Positions 39,246 to 48,156 of a stretch of 64,000 nucleotides of DNA are shown here, piece after piece. The stretch is from NCBI GenBank assembly GCA_964387075.1, contig CAYLVB010000003.1, forward strand, positions 186,001 through 250,000. Direction: 5' to 3'. Both the position numbers and the translations under genes were made by a program. Origin of the DNA: PALSA-968 sp964387075 (GTDB lineage: Bacteria > Bacteroidota > Bacteroidia > B-17B0 > Aurantibacillaceae). Numbering within the stretch: the first letter of the stretch is position 1; every line of letters begins with the position of its first letter. The notes under the pieces were generated by a model, which did not search any database, was not told where the DNA came from, and saw only the letters and a program-made list of their open reading frames with translations.

Positions 39246-39677
39246 ATGAAATTGTTTTGTTATTTTTTTATCGCTTTTACTCTTTGCAATATGGCGAGAT
39301 CGCAGACCATTGGTTTGACTCAAGCCGTACTTGATAGAAATTTTTTAGAATATCAACCGCATCCAAATCCTTCACGAAAAATCATTTCGTTCAAAAATAA
39401 AAGTCTTTTAGCAAAGATCAATCCACTAAATTATGTGGCGGCAGGTCTTTTATATTTTTACCAGGCGATCTTATCTGAACAGATCCAGGCAAACTGCGTT
39501 TACGAGATCAGCTGTTCCGGTTATACAAAGCTCTGCATAAACAAATATGGTTTTATCATTGGCTCAGCGAAGGGAATTCATCAATTAACCAATTGCTTTC
39601 CTTCGGCGGTTGATGAATGCCCGGAATATAAGGTGACCAATAATCTGAAGATAAAAAACCAAATTGACCTTGATTAA
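39246..39677 (+). CDS. YidD-domain protein with signal peptide
   Basis: 143 residues. After a signal peptide (LFCYFFIAFTLCNMARSQ) and a 50-residue unknown part comes the YidD (membrane insertion efficiency factor) domain: GLLYFYQAILSEQIQANCVY, EISCSGYTKLCINKYG, GSAKGIHQLTNCFPSA. Ordinary YidD is a 70-80-residue cytoplasmic-face protein without signal peptide, so this is an exported variant. It heads a three-gene unit whose next two genes overlap one after the other. Confidence 0.75.
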   Translation: MKLFCYFFIAFTLCNMARSQTIGLTQAVLDRNFLEYQPHPNPSRKIISFKNKSLLAKINPLNYVAAGLLYFYQAILSEQIQANCVYEISCSGYTKLCINKYGFIIGSAKGIHQLTNCFPSAVDECPEYKVTNNLKIKNQIDLD

Positions 39678-40464
39678 CAGGCGTTTTACAAAGCTTACAT
39701 TCCTGCTTTTATTTTGTTACTTTAGGACTTTTAGTCAGTTCGATTATCTGTTCTTAAAACATTTAGTGGATCAAAATCTGGCCCAAGAGCATAAAACCTA
39801 TATTTACAGCAGTCGCAATTCTCTTTCCGAAGACTCTTTAAATTATCTTGCCGCCAAATACCATTTATTGTATTTCAATGATACACTGTTTTTAAGCAAT
39901 TATGCTCGAGCTAAAGTTGTTTTTGATGCCGATACGAACGCATATAATATAGCGAGCATAACATTTTTAACAGCCCGGCATAAAGATACTTGGTTTTCAG
40001 GCTATCCGAAAACAAATGAACCTACGATAGGAAAAAACATTGGACTCCTTTACAGGGCAATGGAAACACCTTCTGAAAGCGATCTAAATGTAATAGCGGA
40101 AGAGCTTCGTCCTGGTTTTATGAGTTATAAAAAATCATTTCATAAACACCCTTTCTTAGCTGCGGGATTTTCTGCCGTAGTGCCTGGCCTGGGCCAGTTA
40201 TACTTAGGTAAAAAGAGATCTTTTATCACTACCCTTATGATGAACCTTGCGTGTGGGGTACAGGCATATGAAGCATATTACAAATTAGGTATAAAAAAGC
40301 CATACACCCTATTTTCAATTGGCTTTTTCGGCCTTTTTTATCTTTCTAATATTTATGGAAGTTACTCGGATGCCAAGATTATTAAGAAAGAAAAAAGAAA
40401 GCAATTGCTCATAAATGCGGCGCGCTATTATAATATCAACTATTCTTCTACTCTTTATCAATAA
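39664..40464 (+). CDS. membrane protein with PGLGQLY motif
   Basis: 266 residues. Start is TTG at 39664 or 39670, inside the end of the YidD-like gene. Signal segment FTKLTFLLLFCYFRTFSQ, then an extracytoplasmic part to residue 165. Two or three membrane helices follow, opened by AAGFSAVVPGLGQLYLGKKR and SIGFFGLFYLSNIYGSY. The PGLGQxYxGK word occurs in DUF5683/TM2-like proteins of Bacteroidota. The next gene is of the same type and overlaps by 50 bases. The function is unknown. Confidence 0.7.
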   Translation: MTLINRRFTKLTFLLLFCYFRTFSQFDYLFLKHLVDQNLAQEHKTYIYSSRNSLSEDSLNYLAAKYHLLYFNDTLFLSNYARAKVVFDADTNAYNIASITFLTARHKDTWFSGYPKTNEPTIGKNIGLLYRAMETPSESDLNVIAEELRPGFMSYKKSFHKHPFLAAGFSAVVPGLGQLYLGKKRSFITTLMMNLACGVQAYEAYYKLGIKKPYTLFSIGFFGLFYLSNIYGSYSDAKIIKKEKRKQLLINAARYYNINYSSTLYQ

Positions 40465-41233
40465 TTTCAAAGCTCAAACTGAGTTTGATTTGAAATTATT
40501 AAATCTGGAGCATGACATTTATATCTCCCGTTCTGACACGGAAAGGGCTGGTTATATAATGAAGAAAGTGGATCTTTATATAAGTAACAATGTCCTTTCA
40601 AAAGTAGCATTTAATGAAGTTCAAAGAATAAACTACACGTTTCTGACGAATGAGCCGCAAAAGAAACGATTTTTATGGAACGCATCCTTATTGGCCCATA
40701 TAAACGGCGATAGGGACTATGCCCGATTTTACCTGAACAGATACACCGAAACATGCGGTGACACCGGCATAGGACCTCTTTTGTTAGGCATATTGATAAA
40801 TAACGGGGAAGACTCCGCTTCCTTAATTCGGGACACAAAAAAACTCAGTGCCTTTAACAGAGAGTTTGACTGTTTAACGTGTTTGAACGATCTAACCTAT
40901 TACCATAAAGGCAAGCGCAATCTGTATTTATTTGCCTCCATTGTTTTGCCAGGACTGGGTACTATGCTAGAAGGCTATCCCCTAAAAGGAATTACTTCAA
41001 CGTTGGTTAACGCTGGCGCCGCGTTGGCTATATATGGACTGATAAAAAGTAATTTATATATAAATGCCGTTTTATGGGGTATTACGCTTATAACCAAGTT
41101 TTACTTTGGCAATATAAGATTGACAGACAAACTATTTTATGCTAGAGAAACGAAAGAAAAAAACATTCTCGCAGGTAACTGTGAGGATAAGATCGGTAAT
41201 TTGCTAAACAAATACCCTTTCGCCTTTAAATAA
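40415..41233 (+). CDS. membrane protein with PGLG motif, paralogue of the preceding gene
   Basis: 272 residues. Signal peptide IIISTILLLFINNFKAQ, a helical (TPR-like) periplasmic part with LLAHINGDRDYARFYLNRYT, then LFASIVLPGLGTMLEGYPLK followed by hydrophobic segments VNAGAALAIYGLI and NAVLWGITLITKFYF. It has the same domain order as the upstream gene. The three genes 39246-41233 probably act together at the membrane, but no substrate can be named. It ends four bases from the convergent next gene. Confidence 0.7.
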   Translation: MRRAIIISTILLLFINNFKAQTEFDLKLLNLEHDIYISRSDTERAGYIMKKVDLYISNNVLSKVAFNEVQRINYTFLTNEPQKKRFLWNASLLAHINGDRDYARFYLNRYTETCGDTGIGPLLLGILINNGEDSASLIRDTKKLSAFNREFDCLTCLNDLTYYHKGKRNLYLFASIVLPGLGTMLEGYPLKGITSTLVNAGAALAIYGLIKSNLYINAVLWGITLITKFYFGNIRLTDKLFYARETKEKNILAGNCEDKIGNLLNKYPFAFK

Positions 41234-41237
41234 CGAT

Positions 41238-43019
41238 CTACATAGGGCATATTTTGCCGTTATAAACGGTCCACTTTTTATAACTGGGAACTACAAAAGG
41301 CATGATCACAACGGGTGGACAAATGAAGCAACCGACAAAACTTAAAATGGTAGGTATGAGTTTTAATTTCCCCTTTGTTGAATTTGCATAAAATTCATTA
41401 TCTATCACTTTAAGATTAACGGCAGATATATGTTTAATTTCTCCCTTTGGTGCATTAACCGCGTTTACTGTAAATTCCTTACGTTTAATAGTGCCCGTTG
41501 CTTGATCAAGAACGGCGTATTCAAACCTATCCTCGCGCTGATCTTTGGACTTTCTTTTCTTCTTGGTTTTTCCGCTGGCCTGTTCGGCCGAATTATACGC
41601 GTTGCCGTAAACAATATAAAAATTCTTGTCCTTCGTAATTACCTTTAGATCGTCAACAAACCATCCGCCATAGGATGCGCGCCTGTCTAAATTGCTCGCC
41701 CAAACAATTTCTCCTTTGGTGGCGTTAATTTTAAAAATAGTCACGTTATCCTTTTGACAGATAGGAATGCTGTGCCAATTTTTTCCGTCATAATAATCCT
41801 GGGTGGTGTTCAGCATTCTTGAACAGAAAAGCACCAAATTGTCATTATCTGCATATTTCACATCTTCAATCCTAAAATTAGAGGTCAATGCTTCTTCCTT
41901 TTCCTTTGCCTCCTTTTTCTTATTTGAAGCTAATGCGCCAGCCTTATTCGCGTCCTCCTTATCCTTTGCAAAGAGAGCGTCAAGTTGAGTCTTTGTAAAA
42001 TAAGTGAAGTTGAGAGCACTCATGGTGAAAGCTTTCGGGTCTACAGCCCCGGTGAAAATGCCATTCAATAAGCCGCCCTTGGCTATGTCATTAAAAAAAC
42101 CATAGACTTTAATAGAACTCTTGGTAACCGCAAAGTTGAACTCTAAAATATTTTTATCGTCAGACCTCATACTGAAAGAGTGGATCTTGCCAGAATTTAC
42201 TTCAACAATTGAATAAATAGCAAAAGAAGTGGCAGCGCCCTTTTTATTCAGGTCTTTTTTCTCCTTTTCATCAACAGTAACATAGCTCCTGATGTGTAAA
42301 TTGGCATCATCGCCAAATAAATAAGACGAAGAAAGGTTATCGGCACTTCTTGAGCGACTGTTTCTTACGGCGGCTACTGGCAGGGTAACCTGGTTGGCGG
42401 CGGCAAAGGTAAAGTCGGCATTCAGCAATTTATACTCCATTTTTATGTTCTGCCCGTCATTCGTTGCTAACTCGCCCCCAATAATTATTTTTTCCCCTGC
42501 GGCCTGATTACCGAGAGCAAATATCTCAGCTTTTCTAGCAGCTTCTTTAGATGAACTTAACTCATATACTTTTTTAAGAGCGCCTGTGCGTTTTAATTTT
42601 GGGGTGTAACTTTCAACATACAGCTCATCTTTTTTCTTTTCATCAGACACCCAGAATACATAGAGGGAATTTTCAAAAACAATTGTTTTATAATAGCGCA
42701 ACCCTCCATATTTTTTCTTTGTTCCGCTATTGGATAGATCCAGTATGGTTGCTTTGGCCACTTCTTTCATGGTAGCTTTGTCATAGGCCATCATGTTTAT
42801 CATGGTCCTCCGTTCCCGCTTTTTGTTACTCATTGCAAAACCGGGTAATTTGCTGGTTTTTAAATAAACATACTTGGAGTTGCCCCCAACATATTGGTCA
42901 AAAAAGCCGGTTGTTTTATTCGTATAAAATTCCTTATCCGACCAATTCGCCTTTAATTCCTGGCCAAAGGAAACGCCCGTTAAAAGGACCAATAATGAAA
43001 GAAAAAGTGATTTTTTCAT
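41238..43019 (-). CDS. exported hypothetical protein, possibly beta-propeller
   Basis: 593 residues. Signal peptide MKKSLFLSLLVLLTGVSFG. The mature part has many Tyr/Phe-rich beta strands of WD/Kelch-like spacing (KYVYLKTSKLPGFAMSN, RYYKTIVFENSLYVFWVSD, ADNDNLVLFCSRMLNTTQDY, KDKNFYIVYGNAYNSAEQ) interrupted by a charged helix (KDKEDANKAGALASNKKKEA). Near the end a hydrophobic patch TILSFVGCFICPPVVIMPF could be a hairpin in the membrane. No family is recognised. It is 47 bp downstream of the barrel-like gene. Confidence 0.65.
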   Translation of the reverse strand: MKKSLFLSLLVLLTGVSFGQELKANWSDKEFYTNKTTGFFDQYVGGNSKYVYLKTSKLPGFAMSNKKRERRTMINMMAYDKATMKEVAKATILDLSNSGTKKKYGGLRYYKTIVFENSLYVFWVSDEKKKDELYVESYTPKLKRTGALKKVYELSSSKEAARKAEIFALGNQAAGEKIIIGGELATNDGQNIKMEYKLLNADFTFAAANQVTLPVAAVRNSRSRSADNLSSSYLFGDDANLHIRSYVTVDEKEKKDLNKKGAATSFAIYSIVEVNSGKIHSFSMRSDDKNILEFNFAVTKSSIKVYGFFNDIAKGGLLNGIFTGAVDPKAFTMSALNFTYFTKTQLDALFAKDKEDANKAGALASNKKKEAKEKEEALTSNFRIEDVKYADNDNLVLFCSRMLNTTQDYYDGKNWHSIPICQKDNVTIFKINATKGEIVWASNLDRRASYGGWFVDDLKVITKDKNFYIVYGNAYNSAEQASGKTKKKRKSKDQREDRFEYAVLDQATGTIKRKEFTVNAVNAPKGEIKHISAVNLKVIDNEFYANSTKGKLKLIPTILSFVGCFICPPVVIMPFVVPSYKKWTVYNGKICPM

Positions 43020-43066
43020 GTATTTTTTGTTACATATTTATTGTAAGCAAAAATATGTAAATATAA

Positions 43067-43897
43067 TTAATATCCAAAGCCGATCGAGTAGCCCATCAAG
43101 AAAACGGGCTGTATTTGTGATATGTCTGCCCCCCTATTCAAAGTAATGGGTTGACCGCCGGAGGAGTTAGACGAAGGAAAGTAAAAACCCGTATATGAAG
43201 TTTTCCTGATGCTGATGCCCATGAATACATCTTGTACAAAGCCTCCCCTGCTCCATGAATCTGAAGAGGATTGAAACCCATATAAAAAGTTAAAGCCCAG
43301 ATTTTTCACAAAAAAGTTAGGGTCGCCGCTGACGACCATTCCATTATTGGCATCCTGGTTATAGGTCATATTATAGCTCGCATAACGTACACTAAAACTA
43401 AAATAAGCCCCCTCTGGCGCATCGTTAGCAAAATAAAACCTGGCCCCTGCGGACAGAAAAGGGCTTGGGCTTCCGGCATAGGTTGAATTTTGCAATAATT
43501 TACTCAGCATGAGTTTGTTGTTGTTATTATTTCCGCCATAGCCATCGCCTAGTTCGGAGAACATCTTTTGCATATAATCAACGCCAAAACATCCGCCAAC
43601 CCCTCCCTCCAAAGAAATTGCTTTTGAAACTGAATGTTCCCAGAAGAAAGCCGCTGTGCTTCTGGATAATAAGGAGACATTAAATTTGATAACATTCTTT
43701 ATAATACTCGATTCGGATCCGCCCGATGATGCAGTGGAATTGTTCACGCTGTTAAGAATCGAGTTTTTATCGGGAACATATTGTTGATCCAGATCGTTTG
43801 GAAGTCCGATAGGAGTCCCCGGTTCTTGTGAAAAAAGATGAAGGCCGAGGAACCCAAAAACTAAAATGGCGCCAATATGTAGTTTTAGCATATTCAC
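43067..43897 (-). CDS. probable outer-membrane beta-barrel protein
   Basis: 276 residues. The frame starts GTG at 43897, which overlaps the stop of the protease gene (GTGA); an ATG two codons later is the alternative. Signal peptide IGAILVFGFLGLHLFSQ, then Ser/Gly-rich amphipathic strands (FNVSLLSRSTAAFFWEHSVS, GARFYFANDAPEGAYFSF, NLGFNFLYGFQSSS) and an aromatic last strand ending SIGFGY, all typical of small barrels. Coupling to a secreted protease suggests joint function. Confidence 0.65.
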   Translation of the reverse strand: MNMLKLHIGAILVFGFLGLHLFSQEPGTPIGLPNDLDQQYVPDKNSILNSVNNSTASSGGSESSIIKNVIKFNVSLLSRSTAAFFWEHSVSKAISLEGGVGGCFGVDYMQKMFSELGDGYGGNNNNNKLMLSKLLQNSTYAGSPSPFLSAGARFYFANDAPEGAYFSFSVRYASYNMTYNQDANNGMVVSGDPNFFVKNLGFNFLYGFQSSSDSWSRGGFVQDVFMGISIRKTSYTGFYFPSSNSSGGQPITLNRGADISQIQPVFLMGYSIGFGY

Positions 43898-45546
43898 TTG
43901 ATCTTTATTAAAACAACATAATTAGAGATCGCCTTAACCTTTTCTTCCAGTGGCGCGTTGCTTAAACTTTGGCTGGCGGGCAAATCCACGCTCTCAGCGA
44001 GAAGCTCGATCAGGTTTTTTACATAGTTCAACTTAATTGCATAAGAAACATTTTCAGCGTTTGTAATGGAAGAATTGATCACGCCTACTAACTGGGCTTT
44101 ATCCGTAAACAGGGGCCCCCCGCTATTGCCCGGTTGAACGGCGATCGAAGTTTGGTAGGTATTGATCGCGTTATTGTAGCCCGTTTTAGAGCTGATCTTT
44201 CCATCAGTGAATTTCGCCTCCTTGCCCATTCCGGATAGGGCATGTGGATACCCCATTGTGAATACGGCGGCGCCGACCTCGGCGCCACCACCCTCTTTAA
44301 AGGAATAAGGTATGGGCGCTATCTTGATCTCATCTGTTATTTTTAAGAGCGCCAGGTCATTGTCGATATCCTTTTGTACTACTGTTGCAGCGTAAGATTT
44401 GCTTACTCCCATATGATTTACTTCGACCATTATCTTATTAGCGTTGTCGATTACGTGATAATTTGTTACAACATACCCTTTTTCCGAAAAAATCAGGCCC
44501 GAGCCGGAAGACTTAACGTCCATATCCGAGTTTGAAGTAGCAGTATTTGAAAAAGACTTATAATCTATTTCTTTTAAGATGAATTTTTCCACCGTTACAC
44601 TGGTTTTGCCACTTACCGCAAAACCAATATTACTTCCAAAATTTTTCGTTCGTGAATGCGAATATTGAATCTCGCCATTAATGGAATAAATATTTTTGTC
44701 GCCGTCGCTGATGATCTTAATGCTATTTGCGGCTTTCTTTTTTATGTCCGATGAGTACATTCCATCAGCAGAAATAGAATTCACTCCTTCATATACAAAT
44801 CCAACGTAAAAAGAGGATCCGGTAATGTAGAAGTAATTGTAGTTCTCCCAATCTTTAAACCCATAAATCAGGCCGGCCTTCGATCCATCCTTCAACTTTT
44901 CAAGATTTATCACAGCTTCTATAGCAAATTCGGGAGACTGAAAGGGCAAACTTATATATCTTGCCGCGCCGGCAGGAATCATAGCTGTTATTTCCAATGA
45001 TCCGTTGCTTATTTTTGCCGAAGTTTTATCACTGGTATAAACATCCCAATCATTATTATTATTGGTAAAATCCTCCTCAAAGATCCTGTTTACTTGCCCG
45101 TCTTCGTTGTATTCTGTATATCTTCCATCGGCTACCTGCCCCTTTGTATATTCTATTTCTTTCCAGATCTTCCCACTTTCATAATAATACGTCGAAGTGC
45201 CGTTCTCTACCCCGGTAGCATCAAATGTTTTTGAGTATTTCTTTTTGCCATTCTTAAAGAACCAAAAGCACAGCCCGGTATAAACATTCTGAGACTCATC
45301 GTTTGAACTTGGGCTAATTATTTTGCCGTCAAAATACACGTTCCCCCCATTTACATAATACGACTTGTAGTGGGTCGCCTCGTCAGATTGCTTTTGACGA
45401 TAATAATAGGCCTGTGATTCGATGGTTGCTTTTCCTATTTTATCAAAAAAGATCTTTTGTTCTTCGGATTGAGAAAACAACCCCTGGAAACAAAACATTA
45501 ACAATGTTACAATGCCTGCCTGTCTGTACATAGAATAGCTTTTCAT
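43894..45546 (-). CDS. MORN-repeat protein with trypsin-like (S1C) protease domain
   Basis: 550 residues. Signal peptide to about residue 25 (GIVTLLMFCFQGLFSQ). Residues 70-160 are MORN-type repeats (FKNGKKKYSKTFDATG, YYESGKIWKEIEYTKGQVAD). Residues 165-320 are a laminin-G/concanavalin-like beta sandwich (DWDVYTSDKTSAKISNGSLE). Residues 340-530 are the protease with His in YVVTNYHVIDNA, Asp in KDIDNDLALLKI and Ser in IAVQPGNSGGPLF. There is no PDZ domain. It is secreted or periplasmic. Its stop overlaps the following barrel-like gene. Confidence 0.82.
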   Translation of the reverse strand: MKSYSMYRQAGIVTLLMFCFQGLFSQSEEQKIFFDKIGKATIESQAYYYRQKQSDEATHYKSYYVNGGNVYFDGKIISPSSNDESQNVYTGLCFWFFKNGKKKYSKTFDATGVENGTSTYYYESGKIWKEIEYTKGQVADGRYTEYNEDGQVNRIFEEDFTNNNNDWDVYTSDKTSAKISNGSLEITAMIPAGAARYISLPFQSPEFAIEAVINLEKLKDGSKAGLIYGFKDWENYNYFYITGSSFYVGFVYEGVNSISADGMYSSDIKKKAANSIKIISDGDKNIYSINGEIQYSHSRTKNFGSNIGFAVSGKTSVTVEKFILKEIDYKSFSNTATSNSDMDVKSSGSGLIFSEKGYVVTNYHVIDNANKIMVEVNHMGVSKSYAATVVQKDIDNDLALLKITDEIKIAPIPYSFKEGGGAEVGAAVFTMGYPHALSGMGKEAKFTDGKISSKTGYNNAINTYQTSIAVQPGNSGGPLFTDKAQLVGVINSSITNAENVSYAIKLNYVKNLIELLAESVDLPASQSLSNAPLEEKVKAISNYVVLIKIK

Positions 45547-45641
45547 TGACCTCCTGTATTTTCCTTAAAAATACAAATTATCTATTGAATTTTACAACAA
45601 AGGGTTGCTTTCCAAAAATGAGAAGGAAAAGCGGGTCAACA

Positions 45642-45671
45642 AAAAACCCCGATATCGCTATCGGGGTTTTT
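45642..45671. terminator. bidirectional intrinsic terminator
   Basis: AAAAACCCCGATA (45642-45654), loop TCGC, TATCGGGGTTTTT (45659-45671). A perfect 13-bp stem with T or A tracts on both sides. On the minus strand it follows the TPR lipoprotein gene by about 20 bp. Confidence 0.9.
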
Positions 45672-45693
45672 CTTAATCTCATTTTATAATCTC

Positions 45694-47433
45694 TTAGTTA
45701 ACCATCGCTTTGAAGTCAGCGTTCTCTCTCCATTTAAGGAATTCGCAATCGTCTTTTGCCATAGCTTTCAACGATCCGTCTTTTTCGATAGCTGTTTTCA
45801 GATTAGCTAAGCCGCTTGCATCTCCTTTACGAGCGGCAGCAACTGCGCGCAGGTAAGAAGCAAGTGCCATATCTTTTTCGTTGCTTGCATCTAAGGTCGC
45901 GCCAACGCTTTCGCCGTTACCATTCAGTAACTGAGCTAAAGCCAAGTTGAATCCTTTGTAAGAACCGAAGTTGCCTACCGCGTCAGCGTATTTACCATCA
46001 CGAACCTGAACGATAGCTTTGTTATAGTTCACTTCGCTTCCGGCACCGCTTGCTTTGTTATACATATCCATTGCACCGCGACGATCGCCTGCTTTTGCCA
46101 GGATGATACCCTGGTTGTTTGCTACGATAGCGTTACCGTTGGCATTTTTAGCAGCGCGCTCGAAAGCAGCTTTTGCGTCGTCAGTTTTATTGGTCATCAG
46201 GTAAGTAACCCCTAAGTTGTTAGAACCTCTCCAGTCGTTAGGATACAGGCGCTCAGCAGCTTTGTAGATGTTCATTTGAGTATTTACATCGGTAGTTAAA
46301 GTAGCGCCGTATAAAAGCTCCTCGATGCTTAATGAATCGGGGTTGCTGTTAGCCAAACGTGTGATCATCTCGTCGGTGCGTGATTTTTTGTCAACCATAA
46401 CGGTGATCTCTGCGCGACGCAGTTTTGGTAATACCTGGTCTTTTAATTCTTTGTAGGTCTCAGACAGGTTCTTAATTTCTTTACGACGCTGTTCAGGATC
46501 GCTGTACATGGTAAGTACACGTAAGATAAGATCTTTGTCTTTCATCGTGCTTGCTTCCATCATGCTTTTGAAACCTTCCCAGTCCTCACGTGTTGTAACG
46601 ACTTTGTACTGGTCTTTCGATTTACCAAAGGTTACGTCTTTGTTCTTGTTCTTTTTGAATTCGCCAACCATTGCGTCAGTACCGGTCTTGGCGCGGTCTT
46701 GTGCAAGTTTTTCGTTCTTATCGGTTTCTCCATCGGGAGATGCATAAGCAGAAACGTCGATACCTTTGAACTCGTACCAGGTTGTGTTAGATAAATTATC
46801 GGCGATGAATTTAGATACGCCTTTCATTTCGTCGCTTTTCATTTCAGCTGGACGAACTGTTGATTGAGCCAAAGCGTAGTAGATGTGCGTTACCTGGTTC
46901 ATAGGAGTGGTTTTCACGAAAGCGTCTTTCGCGAAGATTCCTTTCTCGTCGTTACGAACCAAAAGTGGAGTAATGATGGTTCCGTCGGCCATTTTAACGG
47001 CTTTGAAATCTTTGGTTTTCTTTTTCACTGCTCCCTGGGCACGAACTTCGAGGATCGCGTTCTTCATGCCGGGCTCGTATGCTGTGCGGAAAGATTTAGA
47101 ATAAGTTCCGCCTTTTTCGTATGCTATTTTTTGTCCGTTACCTACGGCTTTTTCGCCGAGTAAGGTTACGGGCTCGAGGGCTTTTTCGCCTCCGCCGTTA
47201 TATTTGATCACGGGGGTTAAGGTTACTATCGCTTTTTTTGCGAACAGCTTGGCAGGGTATTTTCCCGTTACGGTAAAAGCCACTGTATCGCCGTGCATTT
47301 CAAGCGGTTTGGGAGTTACCTCGTGCGTGATGAGGTTTTGCTTCTTGATCATCTTGCCCAGTCCATCGCAAGCCGTAAGTAGCACCGCCGACCCTGCAAC
47401 AACTGTCAATAACTTAATCGCATTCTTTTGCAT
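45694..47433 (-). CDS. TPR lipoprotein with OmpA-like region
   Basis: 579 residues from the ATG at 47433, which starts a lipoprotein signal (MQKNAIKLLTVVAGSAVLLTAC). Residues 20-190 are beta-rich. About 195-330 resembles an OmpA-like peptidoglycan-binding fold (FKGIDVSAYASPDGETDKNE, KLAQDRAKTGTDAMV) but with a long helical insert. The C-terminal 200 residues are TPRs (AAERLYPNDWRGSNNLGVTY, AKAAFERAAKNANGNAIVAN, LAKAGDRRGAMDMYNKASGA). It is probably an abundant periplasmic, outer-membrane-anchored protein. Relation to T9SS PorE/PorW-like lipoproteins is possible but not shown. Confidence 0.8.
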   Translation of the reverse strand: MQKNAIKLLTVVAGSAVLLTACDGLGKMIKKQNLITHEVTPKPLEMHGDTVAFTVTGKYPAKLFAKKAIVTLTPVIKYNGGGEKALEPVTLLGEKAVGNGQKIAYEKGGTYSKSFRTAYEPGMKNAILEVRAQGAVKKKTKDFKAVKMADGTIITPLLVRNDEKGIFAKDAFVKTTPMNQVTHIYYALAQSTVRPAEMKSDEMKGVSKFIADNLSNTTWYEFKGIDVSAYASPDGETDKNEKLAQDRAKTGTDAMVGEFKKNKNKDVTFGKSKDQYKVVTTREDWEGFKSMMEASTMKDKDLILRVLTMYSDPEQRRKEIKNLSETYKELKDQVLPKLRRAEITVMVDKKSRTDEMITRLANSNPDSLSIEELLYGATLTTDVNTQMNIYKAAERLYPNDWRGSNNLGVTYLMTNKTDDAKAAFERAAKNANGNAIVANNQGIILAKAGDRRGAMDMYNKASGAGSEVNYNKAIVQVRDGKYADAVGNFGSYKGFNLALAQLLNGNGESVGATLDASNEKDMALASYLRAVAAARKGDASGLANLKTAIEKDGSLKAMAKDDCEFLKWRENADFKAMVN

Positions 47434-47580
47434 GTTTTTGATTTTTAAAATGATGTCTTTTTCAGACCGCAATAATAAACATAGTTTGTTAAATAAAAAA
47501 ATTAAAATTAGCAGCGGTTCTTATGCGGTTTTTAGGGATAAAAACGGGTTTTTTCATGTATAAATCCTCATATTTGCCCA

Positions 47581-48114
47581 ATGAACACAAAACTGAAGAA
47601 CGAAGAGCTGGGCAGGCTGAGTTCAGACGAATTTAAGCGGGTTTTAAAGCCCGGACCCGTCGTGCTTTTAGACAATGTGCGGAGCCTTCACAATGTGGGT
47701 TCGGTTTTCCGTACCTGCGACGCTTTTTTGGTGGAAAAGCTCTATTTATGCGGCTATACAGGCGTCCCTCCCAACAAAGAAATACACAAAACAGCCCTTG
47801 GGGCTACTGAAAGTGTGGATTGGAAACACGAAAACGACATAAAATCGTTGATTTTAACATTAAAATCGCAAAAAACAGCTGTTTTTGCCGTAGAACAGGC
47901 CAAAAATGCCGTTTTTTTGGAGAATTTTGAGGTGGCCCAACATCAAAAGTACGCCCTTGTCTTTGGGAACGAGGTCAGCGGGGTTGACCAGGAAGTGGTG
48001 GATCTTTGTGATGGCTGCATTGAGATCAGCCAGGGGGGCACCAAACACTCCTTGAATATTGCTGTAAGTGCCGGCGTAGTGCTTTGGGAATTTTATAAAC
48101 GGATGAAAAAATAA
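47581..48114 (+). CDS. SpoU/TrmH-family RNA 2'-O-methyltransferase
   Basis: 177 residues with the SPOUT knot motifs: LLDNVRSLHNVGSVFRTCDA (motif 1, Asn/Arg), KYALVFGNEVSGVDQEVVDL (motif 2, Glu) and CIEISQGGTKHSLNIAVSAG (motif 3, SLN). It has no N-terminal substrate-binding extension, which fits small TrmH-group enzymes for tRNA or rRNA. The exact target base is not predictable. The ATG at 47581 sits 9 bases behind a CATATTTG -7-like box. Confidence 0.9.
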   Translation: MNTKLKNEELGRLSSDEFKRVLKPGPVVLLDNVRSLHNVGSVFRTCDAFLVEKLYLCGYTGVPPNKEIHKTALGATESVDWKHENDIKSLILTLKSQKTAVFAVEQAKNAVFLENFEVAQHQKYALVFGNEVSGVDQEVVDLCDGCIEISQGGTKHSLNIAVSAGVVLWEFYKRMKK

Positions 48115-48133
48115 AAGCCGCAAGGCGCGGCTT
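48115..48133. terminator. hairpin between convergent trmH-like and fumC genes
   Basis: AAGCCGC (48115-48121), loop AAGGC, GCGGCTT (48127-48133). Perfect stem, no long T tract; weak bidirectional terminator. Confidence 0.5.
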
Positions 48134-48156
48134 CAATTCCTTATACGTTTTTTGAA

